Source: Tomitella biformata AHU 1821
GTDB taxonomy: Bacteria > Actinomycetota > Actinomycetes > Mycobacteriales > Mycobacteriaceae
Length of the DNA: 64,000 nt
Direction of reading: 5' to 3'
Assembly: GCF_000524475.1 (NCBI RefSeq)
Contig: NZ_BAVQ01000025.1
Coordinates: 1 to 64,000, forward strand
Position 1 is the first letter of the stretch; the number at the start of each line of letters is the position of its first letter. Positions 57,811-64,000 of the stretch are shown here, piece by piece. The translations under genes and the position numbers were made by a program. The notes beneath the pieces are model-generated. The model saw only the letters and a program-made list of their open reading frames with translations, was not told the DNA's origin and ran no database searches.

Positions 57811-57833
57811 TCCGACGCTGCCCCGTCGCCGAG

Positions 57834-59666
57834 TCATCCCAGCACCGCAGCCGCGGCCTGCCGGCCCTCTCGCACGGCCTCCAATGCGGTTCGCGGCGCC
57901 ACACAGTCTCCCACCCGGTTCTGGCCAGCAGAGACCTCGAGGGGCAAGCCCGGCGTGCAGTCCACGACCACCGCGCAGCTCACCGTGGTCACCGCCTTGG
58001 TATGCCGATCCTCGATCACCGCAAACCCGCCCGTCACCGACCGCAGTTCCGCGTAGACGTGCCTGGTGATGCCGGCCCGCTGCAGTCGCACGTTGGCCCC
58101 CACCAGATCCCCCGCTCGCGCAAGGCCTACGCCGACAACGGGATCCGGAGTGACGATGGCGACTTCGCGGTCCTGGGCTTTGAGCCACTCGGCGACTGCC
58201 ACGCCCTCTGGGCCACCGATGGGATCATTCACCAGCACGGGCCCCGAGGGCAACGGCGCACCGGCCAGCACCTCGGCCGCGGTCAGCACGCTGTCGCAGG
58301 GGAAGCCCACCGGCCGCGCGGTGCTTCCGGTCGCCCAGATCACGGGGCCGTCGAAGTTCTTGGCACGCTGGGCCGAGTCGAGAACTCCGAGTTCGATTCG
58401 CACGCCGAGGTCTCGGCACCGTGCCAGCAGCCAGTCCGGTAGCAGGGCCAGGCGCGGGCGGGAGGCCGCGGCGGTCAGCAGCATTCCACCGACTCGGTCC
58501 TGCCGCTCCAGAACCGTCACCTGAACCCCGCCCGCAGCCAGGACGCGCGCGGCTTCGAGGCCGGCGACACCGGCGCCGATCACGAGAACCTCCTGGGCCG
58601 CCGTGCCGACCACCGCCCGCACTCGGGGGTTGACGACACAGTCGACCAGCGGATTGCGCACGTCCCGCACCAGGCACGCCTGGTTGCACAGCAGGCACGG
58701 CCTGGGCGCCCGAGATCCGCTGCGCAGGACGGCGACAAGATCCGGCTCCGCGATCTGGGCCCGCGTCATCTCCACGAGGTCCGCGGTGCCGGCGGCCAGC
58801 GCGGCCGCCGCCATCGCGGGGTCGACAATGCTGCCCTGCAACACCACGGGGACGCCGTCCGCCGCGATCCGCAGCTGCCGGCAGAGGTCACGGTTGAATC
58901 CGGGCTCGGCGGCCATCCCGGGACGGTAGTCGTCCACGCTCATCAGGCCACCTCGCACGACGGTCAGCAGGTCGACCAGCGGCGCAACTAGACGGATGGT
59001 CTCGGCCGCCGAGGAGGGGGTGATCCCGCCCCAGGAGGCCATTTCGTCGCAGGTCAGGCGCAGCGCCAGGATCCCGCCGCCGAGCACGGCCCGCACCGCC
59101 CGCAGGACCGCCAGCAACGGGCCCGGGTCGGCGGGCGTGTTGGTCAGGTCCGAGAGGAATTGCCGCAGCAGTGATCTCGGGCCCACGTCGATCTCAACGC
59201 CGGCCATGCCGGAGTCGGCGGCCAGACGGGCGGCCGCCGCGAAACCACCTACCAGCGCCTCAACCTCGGCGGGCCCCATCACCATCGGCAACTCGCGGGT
59301 GGCGGGGTCGGGCACACTCGCCGGGCCCCACAGCACCGACTGGCTGTAGGCACTGGAGCCTTGGAGGCCGGTGTGGCCGAGGCCGGCCAACAGGATTGCG
59401 CCGTGCGGGCGGCAGGCCGCGACAATAGCCTGCCAACCCAGAAAACAGTCTGCGGCGAGCGGTGCGCGCTCATAGGGCCAGTCGCTGGGGTGGACCGACG
59501 CGACCTCGGTGACGATGACGCCCGCGCCGCCGCGTGCCCGAGCGGCGTAGTAGTCGACGTGGGCGGGTGAAAGGGCTCGGCCCACACAGAGATTGGTCTC
59601 GTGTGGGCCGAACATCACTCTTGATGGCGCCGTGTGACCGGCAATCGTGAAACTACCGGTCAGCAC
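57834..59666 (-). CDS. Mycofactocin-system FadH/OYE-family oxidoreductase 2
   Basis: The 610-residue protein has the OYE barrel (SRVMFGPHETNLCVG, YYAARARGGAGVIVTEVASV), the iron-sulfur cysteines CLLCNQACLV and the nucleotide-binding VLVIGAGVAGLEAARVLAAG. It is homologous to the 54117-56039 protein but more divergent in the barrel. The GTG at 59666 is 5 nt after the mftD stop; a much longer open frame upstream is read-through of the mftD region. It is convergent with the HNH gene, with 23 nt between stops. Confidence 0.9.
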   Translation of the reverse strand: MLTGSFTIAGHTAPSRVMFGPHETNLCVGRALSPAHVDYYAARARGGAGVIVTEVASVHPSDWPYERAPLAADCFLGWQAIVAACRPHGAILLAGLGHTGLQGSSAYSQSVLWGPASVPDPATRELPMVMGPAEVEALVGGFAAAARLAADSGMAGVEIDVGPRSLLRQFLSDLTNTPADPGPLLAVLRAVRAVLGGGILALRLTCDEMASWGGITPSSAAETIRLVAPLVDLLTVVRGGLMSVDDYRPGMAAEPGFNRDLCRQLRIAADGVPVVLQGSIVDPAMAAAALAAGTADLVEMTRAQIAEPDLVAVLRSGSRAPRPCLLCNQACLVRDVRNPLVDCVVNPRVRAVVGTAAQEVLVIGAGVAGLEAARVLAAGGVQVTVLERQDRVGGMLLTAAASRPRLALLPDWLLARCRDLGVRIELGVLDSAQRAKNFDGPVIWATGSTARPVGFPCDSVLTAAEVLAGAPLPSGPVLVNDPIGGPEGVAVAEWLKAQDREVAIVTPDPVVGVGLARAGDLVGANVRLQRAGITRHVYAELRSVTGGFAVIEDRHTKAVTTVSCAVVVDCTPGLPLEVSAGQNRVGDCVAPRTALEAVREGRQAAAAVLG

Positions 59667-59671
59667 TGTTC

Positions 59672-60847
59672 TCAGGCGCCGAGGACGCGCTCGAAGCCGT
59701 CGGGGATAACCAGGTCGGCCGGGCTCAGGTCCGCGATCGTCGAGTGGCCCAGGCCCAGCACGGCGGAGTCGATGCCGCTGCGCAGGATGTCCAGCACGTT
59801 CTCGACGCCAGCCTGCCCGTTGGCCGCGAGGCCCCACAGGTAGCCGCGGCCGATCATGACGGCCTTCGCGCCGAGGGCCACGGCCTTGACGACGTCGGAG
59901 CCACGGCGGATGCCGCCGTCGAGGAGGACCTCGACGTCGTCGCCGACGGCCTTGGCGATCGAGGGCAGCGCGCGGATCGGCGCGGGGGTGCCGTCGAGGT
60001 TGTTGCCGCCGTGGTTGGACACGGAGATGGCGGAGCAACCGGCGTCGACGGCGCGCTTGGCGTCGTCGACGCGCATGACGCCCTTGAGCATGAACGGCCC
60101 GCCCCACTGCTCGCGCAGCCAGGCGACGTCCTCCCACGTGGGCAGCGGGGTGCCCATCCACTCGCCGTACGCGCCGAAGAACGTGGGCGCGGGCTGGCCG
60201 GGCTTGATCAGGTTCGGCGTGGTGAGGTCCGGGATTTTGCCGGCCTTGGCGAAGTCCAGAAGCCAGCCCGGCTTGGTGATCGCGCTCGGCGCGTTGTCCC
60301 ACATCGCCTTGAGGCTCATCTTCTCGGGGATGGCGGGGCTGCCCCAGTCGCGGCCCATCGAGAAGGACCAGTCCAGGGTCATGATCAGGCCGGTGGCGCC
60401 GGCCGCGCGGGCCCGCTCCATGCGCTGGACGAGGGTGTCGCGGTCGCCCACCCAGTACATCTGGAAGAAGGTCTGCGGGTTCGCCGCGGCAACCTCCTCG
60501 ATGGACTTCGACGCGAAGGAGCTCAGCCCCATCGCGACGCCGCGGGCGGCGGCGGCGCGGGCGACGGCCACCTCGCCGTCGGGGTGCACGGCCTGCACGC
60601 CGGTGGGCGAGATCAGGACCGGCATCGAGATGGGCTGGCCCATGACCTCGGTCGCGAGCTCGCGGTTGTCCTTCAGCCCCGCGACGTGCGGGGCGAACCC
60701 GAGCTCGCTGAAGGCCGCGACATTGTCATCGACCGTAAGGCCCTTTTCGGAACCGGCGACCAGCGCCATGTAGACCGGCTTGGGCAGGCGCTTCTTCGCA
60801 CGCCGCTGTGCTTCGGCAACGGTTTCAAACCAGGCGTTCTTCGCCAT
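59672..60847 (-). CDS. mftD: Premycofactocin synthase (FMN-dependent)
   Basis: The 391-residue protein belongs to the FMN-dependent alpha-hydroxy-acid dehydrogenase family, with LISPTGVQAVHPDGEVAVAR, FFQMYWVGDRDTLVQRMERA, the active-site His in AISVSNHGGNNLDG and LLDGGIRRGSDVVKAVALGA. MftD oxidatively deaminates AHDP to give premycofactocin, the redox-active core. It lies 51 nt downstream of mftC and 5 nt upstream of the second OYE gene. Confidence 0.95.
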   Translation of the reverse strand: MAKNAWFETVAEAQRRAKKRLPKPVYMALVAGSEKGLTVDDNVAAFSELGFAPHVAGLKDNRELATEVMGQPISMPVLISPTGVQAVHPDGEVAVARAAAARGVAMGLSSFASKSIEEVAAANPQTFFQMYWVGDRDTLVQRMERARAAGATGLIMTLDWSFSMGRDWGSPAIPEKMSLKAMWDNAPSAITKPGWLLDFAKAGKIPDLTTPNLIKPGQPAPTFFGAYGEWMGTPLPTWEDVAWLREQWGGPFMLKGVMRVDDAKRAVDAGCSAISVSNHGGNNLDGTPAPIRALPSIAKAVGDDVEVLLDGGIRRGSDVVKAVALGAKAVMIGRGYLWGLAANGQAGVENVLDILRSGIDSAVLGLGHSTIADLSPADLVIPDGFERVLGA

Positions 60848-60898
60848 CAGTGTCTTCTCAATCTCTGAACGGGTAGGGGCTATTCCGGGGTGAGGGTG

Positions 60899-62131
60899 TT
60901 ACCGCATGCCCGCGAGGGGGTTCTCGTCGCACGCGCGTGACGGCGGCTGGGTGACCAGCACCGTCAACGGGATCGACGGGAGCGCCTTGCGGCGGTTGCC
61001 GGTGCGCGATTGATCGACGCTGGACTTGGGCAGCACGCCGTTGTCGCGGTCCGCCAGGAGCTGCTCGCCGTAGCCCTGCACGCACTCGGGGTCCGGGCCG
61101 TCCATGGGCAGGCCGGTGAAGAACTTAGCCGCCATGCAGCCGCCGCGGCAGGAGTCGAAGAAGTCGCACGACGCGCACGCGCCAGCGGACTGTGGCTCGC
61201 GCAGCTCCAGGAACAGATCCGAGGTCTGCCAGACCTGCTTGAAGCCGCCGTCGCGCAGCACGTTGCCAGCCAGGAACTCCTCGTGGATGGCGAACGGGCA
61301 GGCGTAGACGTCGCCGAGCGGGTCGATCAGGCATACGACGCGGCCCGCGCCACAGAGGTTGAGGCCGGGTAGCGCGCCGCCGCCGCTGGCCTCGCCGAAC
61401 GCGCTCAAGTGGAAGAACGAGTCGCCGGTGAGGATGCCCTCGCCGTTCGCGACGAGCCAGTCGTAGAGCTCGCGCTGCTGCTCCTGCGTCGGGTGCAGGT
61501 CGTCCCACACGTCCGCGCCACGGCCAGAGGGACGCAGGCGGGTGATGCGCAGCGTGGCACCGTACTTGTCCGCGAGCGCCTTGAACTCGTCGAGCTGGCT
61601 CACGTTGTGGCGGGTGACGACGACGGAGATCTTCGCGTCCTTGAAGCCGGCGTCCTTGAGGTGCTGCAGTGCGCGGGTGGCCATGTCGAACGAGCCCTTG
61701 CCGCGCACCTCGTCGTTGACCTCGGCGGTGGCGCCGTCAATGGAGATCTGCACATCGACGTAATCCGACGCGGCGAGCCGCTCGGCGACCTTCTGGTCGA
61801 TCTTGACGCCGTTGGTGGAGAACTTCACGCCCACCTGGTGATCGGTGGCGTAGTCGACGAGCTCCCAGAAGTCGGAGCGAACGGTCGGCTCGCCGCCGCC
61901 GATGTTGACGTAGAACACCTGCATGCGCTGCAGCTCGTCGATGACGGCCTTGCACTGCTCGGTGCTGAGCTCATCGGGGTTGCGCCGGCCCGAGGACGAG
62001 AGGCAGTGCACACAGGACAGGTTGCAGGCGTAGGTCAGCTCCCAGGTCAGACAGATGGGCGCGTCGAGGCCCTTCTCGAACTGGTCGACAAGACGACCGA
62101 CGGGGGCCGGGCGCGAGAGTGTTGAGGTCAT
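60899..62131 (-). CDS. mftC: Mycofactocin radical SAM maturase
   Basis: The 410-residue radical SAM enzyme has the CX3CX2C cluster motif at Cys36, 40 and 43 (ACNLSCVHC), the GGEP motif (NIGGGEPTV) and a C-terminal SPASM region with multiple cysteines (GACASCDFFDSCRGGC, then PECVQGYG). MftC decarboxylates the C-terminal Tyr of MftA and forms the Val-Tyr carbon-carbon bond. The start ATG is 33 nt downstream of the mftB stop. Confidence 0.96.
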   Translation of the reverse strand: MTSTLSRPAPVGRLVDQFEKGLDAPICLTWELTYACNLSCVHCLSSSGRRNPDELSTEQCKAVIDELQRMQVFYVNIGGGEPTVRSDFWELVDYATDHQVGVKFSTNGVKIDQKVAERLAASDYVDVQISIDGATAEVNDEVRGKGSFDMATRALQHLKDAGFKDAKISVVVTRHNVSQLDEFKALADKYGATLRITRLRPSGRGADVWDDLHPTQEQQRELYDWLVANGEGILTGDSFFHLSAFGEASGGGALPGLNLCGAGRVVCLIDPLGDVYACPFAIHEEFLAGNVLRDGGFKQVWQTSDLFLELREPQSAGACASCDFFDSCRGGCMAAKFFTGLPMDGPDPECVQGYGEQLLADRDNGVLPKSSVDQSRTGNRRKALPSIPLTVLVTQPPSRACDENPLAGMR

Positions 62132-62163
62132 GGGGATTCTCCGAGGCTGCTAGGCGGGAACTG

Positions 62164-62460
62164 CTACGCGGCGGACTGGCCGGAACGCACGAGCATGTTG
62201 GACTGCACGAGGGTTTCCAGTGCGCGCAGATACATAGGCTCCGACGCTTCGTCGATGCCTGCCGCGTCGATCGCGGCTCGAATATTCGGATGGTCGGGCA
62301 GCGACTGCACGATCCCCACGATGGTCCGGTTCTTCAGGAACGAGAGCTTCCTGGTGCCAAAGTGGTAGAGCAGAGCGCCGAACGGCTCGGGGCGCAGCTC
62401 CACCTTGGGGTGCAGCCGCCACCCGGGCTCGAGCTCGAACCCGGGGGCGACGTCACTCAT
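62164..62460 (-). CDS. mftB: Mycofactocin precursor-binding chaperone
   Basis: The 98-residue PqqD-like RiPP recognition element has ELEPGWRLHPKVELRPEPFG, LLYHFGTRKLSFLKNRTIVG and a helical C-terminus. MftB binds the MftA leader and presents it to MftC. It begins 1 nt after the mftA stop, so expression is coupled. Confidence 0.95.
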   Translation of the reverse strand: MSDVAPGFELEPGWRLHPKVELRPEPFGALLYHFGTRKLSFLKNRTIVGIVQSLPDHPNIRAAIDAAGIDEASEPMYLRALETLVQSNMLVRSGQSAA

Positions 62461-62461
62461 C

Positions 62462-62566
62462 TCAGTAAACCCCGCACATGCCGTCGATCGAGACCTCTTC
62501 GATCAGCGATTCTTCGACAATGCCGGTGTCCACGGCTACGGCCGGGGCTGCGGAACGATCAGACAT
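62462..62566 (-). CDS. mftA: Mycofactocin precursor peptide
   Basis: A 34-residue ORF runs from the ATG at 62566 to TGA at 62462-62464. It ends in the invariant core SIDGMCGVY, whose terminal Val-Tyr becomes the cofactor; the acidic VEESLIEEV segment before it is the leader. A GGAGG ribosome site precedes the ATG. The gene is easily missed because of its size, but its position directly before mftB and the C-terminus make it certain. Confidence 0.97.
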   Translation of the reverse strand: MSDRSAAPAVAVDTGIVEESLIEEVSIDGMCGVY

Positions 62567-62613
62567 CGGTACCTCCGTTTCGGGATATTCAGTGCCACAT
62601 CCTCGGTGCGGTT

Positions 62614-62630
62614 GTGACATGAGTCATCAC
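62614..62630. promoter_or_regulatory. Imperfect palindrome in the mftA-mftR divergent promoter region
   Basis: GTGACATGAGTCATCAC contains the perfect ATGA-G-TCAT palindrome and outer GTGA/TCAC ends. It is centred in the 110-nt gap between divergent mftA and mftR, where a TetR operator is expected. The assignment to MftR is inference. Confidence 0.4.
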
Positions 62631-62676
62631 TGTAATGGCATTGAGTGCATAATCAAACAGGAAGGAGGCAAATCGG

Positions 62677-63285
62677 ATGCCACGTGTCAAAAAGCCCGCC
62701 GTTCGGGTAGGTCGCCGCCCGTCCACCAGCGCCGCCGAGATCAGCGCGGTGGGCATCGACCTGTTCGCGGCGAAGGGGTTCGATCAGACGAGCGTCGACG
62801 AGATCGCCGAGGCGGCAAACATCGCGCGTCGCACCTTCTTCCGGTACTTCCCATCCAAGAACGCGGTGCCATGGGGCGACTTCGACGTGCACCTGGCGCA
62901 GATGCGCGCCGGCCTGGAGGCACTGCCGGCGGAGTTGACCATCGCCGAGGGCCTTCGGCGAGTCCTGTTGGAGTTCAACACCTTCCCCGACGAGGAGTCC
63001 GACACCCATCGGCAGCGGATGTCCCTGATCCTCGGCGCACCGTCACTGCAGGCGTACTCGATGCTCATGTACACCGGCTGGCGGCACGCGGTCGCCGTGT
63101 ATGTCGCGTCGAAGCTGAAGTGCGGCCCGGCAGACCATCTGCCGCAGACGGTGGCGTGGATGCTACTGGGTGTCGCCCTCTCGGCCTATGAGCATTGGTT
63201 GTCCGACGACAGCCTCGACCTGCAAAGACTCCTCGCCGAGGGTGCGGATTCCCTGCAGTCGGGGCTCGGCGGGCTCGGGAGGTAG
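62677..63285 (+). CDS. mftR: Mycofactocin-system TetR-family regulator
   Basis: The 202-residue TetR protein has an N-terminal helix-turn-helix (FDQTSVDEIAEAANIARRTF then FRYFPSKNAVPWGDF) and the C-terminal ligand domain of the MftR family. It is divergent from mftA, the standard arrangement. MftR is known to repress mft genes and respond to long-chain acyl-CoA. AAGGAGG precedes the ATG. Confidence 0.92.
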   Translation: MPRVKKPAVRVGRRPSTSAAEISAVGIDLFAAKGFDQTSVDEIAEAANIARRTFFRYFPSKNAVPWGDFDVHLAQMRAGLEALPAELTIAEGLRRVLLEFNTFPDEESDTHRQRMSLILGAPSLQAYSMLMYTGWRHAVAVYVASKLKCGPADHLPQTVAWMLLGVALSAYEHWLSDDSLDLQRLLAEGADSLQSGLGGLGR

Positions 63286-63364
63286 CTGCCTGTTCGGGCA
63301 GGTCCAGGACTCACCATTCGCCTGCCGATCTCGCCCCGACGGCGGGACCGGAAATGTGATCTGC

Positions 63365-63405
63365 GTCCTAGTGTTTGACGGGAGAAATCCCGCCGCACTA
63401 AGGAC
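63365..63405 (+). promoter_or_regulatory. Leader hairpin enclosing the ribosome site of the mftM-like gene
   Basis: GTCCTAGTG (63365-63373) pairs with CACTAAGGAC (63396-63405, one bulged A). An inner CGGGA/TCCCG stem is capped by GAAA. The outer stem buries AAGGAC, the only plausible ribosome site for the ATG at 63411. It could alternatively act as an attenuator after mftR. Confidence 0.45.
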
Positions 63406-63410
63406 CTGCC

Positions 63411-64000
63411 ATGACCGCGACGCTCGACCGGACCGCCACCACCATCCACAGCCACACCACCCATTGGCACCGCAACGGCATCCATGTCTGCCATGCGGCC
63501 TCGACCGGCGCGCGACGGTTTCGCGAGGACTGGGCCCGGGCACTGGAGCGGGTGGAGACCGCGCGGTTCCAGGCGTGCCGCACCCGCCATGGGCTATCGG
63601 TGCTGCACCGATTCGATGAGGACGAGCTGTCCAATGAGCTGGGCGAGCTGGTGGCGGCGGAGCTCGACGTGGCAGGCCTGATCCGCGGCCCCCGCGAGTT
63701 CGAGGCCGTCCTGCTGGGCCTCATCCACTCGATCCCGACCGCCGCGGCGCGGCCGTGGATACCGTTCTATCGCAACACTATTGCCGCACTCGAGTCCGGG
63801 CGGGCGTCGTTTGCCCCCGTGCACCAGCGCGCGGCCCGGCTCGTCAGCGGCGACGAGCTCCTAGACCTCGGCTCCTGCTTCGGCTTTTTCCCACTGCGCA
63901 TGGCGGCTACCGGCCTGTCAGTCACCGCCGCGGACATCACCAGCGGGACCGTGGAGCTGCTCGGCGCGATGGCCACGCAGCTGGAGCGTCCGCTGCACAC
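63411..64000 (+). CDS. mftM: SAM-dependent methyltransferase, MftM-like; 3' end outside the window
   Basis: The frame is open from the ATG at 63411 to the window end (196 codons). An N-terminal region of about 130 residues (FDEDELSNELGELVAAELDV, WIPFYRNTIAALESGRASFA) leads into a Rossmann methyltransferase domain with motif I LLDLGSCFGFFPLRMA. The layout and the site beside mftR fit MftM, which methylates a glucose of the mycofactocin oligosaccharide. The identification rests on recall of the family and needs a profile search. A generic methyltransferase is the fallback. Confidence 0.65.
   Translation, partial: MTATLDRTATTIHSHTTHWHRNGIHVCHAASTGARRFREDWARALERVETARFQACRTRHGLSVLHRFDEDELSNELGELVAAELDVAGLIRGPREFEAVLLGLIHSIPTAAARPWIPFYRNTIAALESGRASFAPVHQRAARLVSGDELLDLGSCFGFFPLRMAATGLSVTAADITSGTVELLGAMATQLERPLH

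Noticed and set aside
56032-58188. A 718-codon minus-strand frame covering the DUF222-HNH gene
   Set aside because: The plus strand shows clear DUF222 and HNH motifs and a promoter; the minus frame has none.
59667-60302. An N-terminal extension of the second OYE-family gene
   Set aside because: It overlaps the end of mftD in another frame, is Arg/Gly-rich without motif, and the OYE domain starts right at the GTG at 59666.

Overview
The window looks like a chromosomal segment of a high-GC actinobacterium of the order Mycobacteriales (Rhodococcus, Gordonia, Dietzia or Mycobacterium relatives). Four things point there: a mycofactocin cluster, the dapC/fadA/fadB neighbourhood also found in Mycobacterium, DUF222-HNH (13E12-type) genes, and exact matches to the published KstR and KstR2 operator consensus motifs. 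The genus cannot be fixed from the sequence alone. I see no tRNA, rRNA, CRISPR array, insertion-sequence transposase or prophage.

Layout. 0-5.2 kb: the 3' part of a DUF222-HNH gene, a SRPBCC protein, a PIF1-like helicase fused to a degenerate exonuclease-like domain and a BRCT domain, and two small proteins. 5.3-13.6 kb: a complete form II CO-dehydrogenase-like molybdenum hydroxylase operon (nucleotidyltransferase, MoxR ATPase, VWA protein, XdhC, CoxS, CoxL, CoxM, CoxG). 13.6-15.3 kb: two membrane proteins. 15.4-20.1 kb: fadB-fadA, divergent from dapC, with a KstR-type operator between them. 20.1-26.7 kb: alpha-methylacyl-CoA racemase, acyl-CoA dehydrogenase, AraC regulator, an orphan peptide-type binding lipoprotein and a thiolase. 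26.8-42.6 kb: a KstR2-like TetR regulator and a long, tightly coupled operon resembling the mycobacterial igr cholesterol side-chain operon (split ChsH2, ChsH1, Ltp2-like, SDRs, thiolase, three acyl-CoA dehydrogenases, acyl-CoA ligase). It contains an unexpected RfbH-like PLP dehydrase. 41.0-43.1 kb: a graveyard of three decayed genes. 43.1-44.7 kb: a second orphan binding lipoprotein. 44.8-52.0 kb: ethanolamine catabolism (permease, EutB, a EutC-DUF779 fusion, acetaldehyde dehydrogenase, GAF regulator). 52.1-64.0 kb: mycofactocin biosynthesis (mftA to mftF, two OYE/FadH-type flavoproteins, mftR and the start of an mftM-like methyltransferase), interrupted by an oppositely oriented DUF222-HNH gene with its own consensus sigma-70 promoter.

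How it fits together. The middle of the window is devoted to CoA-linked breakdown of a branched or steroid-like acyl chain: ligase, racemase, dehydrogenases, hydratase, retro-aldol lyase and thiolases. It appears to be under KstR/KstR2-like control, and the substrate cannot be read from sequence. The right third joins two redox modules on the same strand: mycofactocin, a peptide-derived cofactor used with alcohol and other nicotinoprotein dehydrogenases, and a pathway that releases acetaldehyde from ethanolamine and oxidises it to acetate. The most unusual items are the His-variant RfbH-like enzyme inside a beta-oxidation operon, the EutC-DUF779 fusion with a decayed DUF779 copy nearby, the HNH gene splitting the mft operon, and the PIF1-pseudoexonuclease-BRCT helicase.
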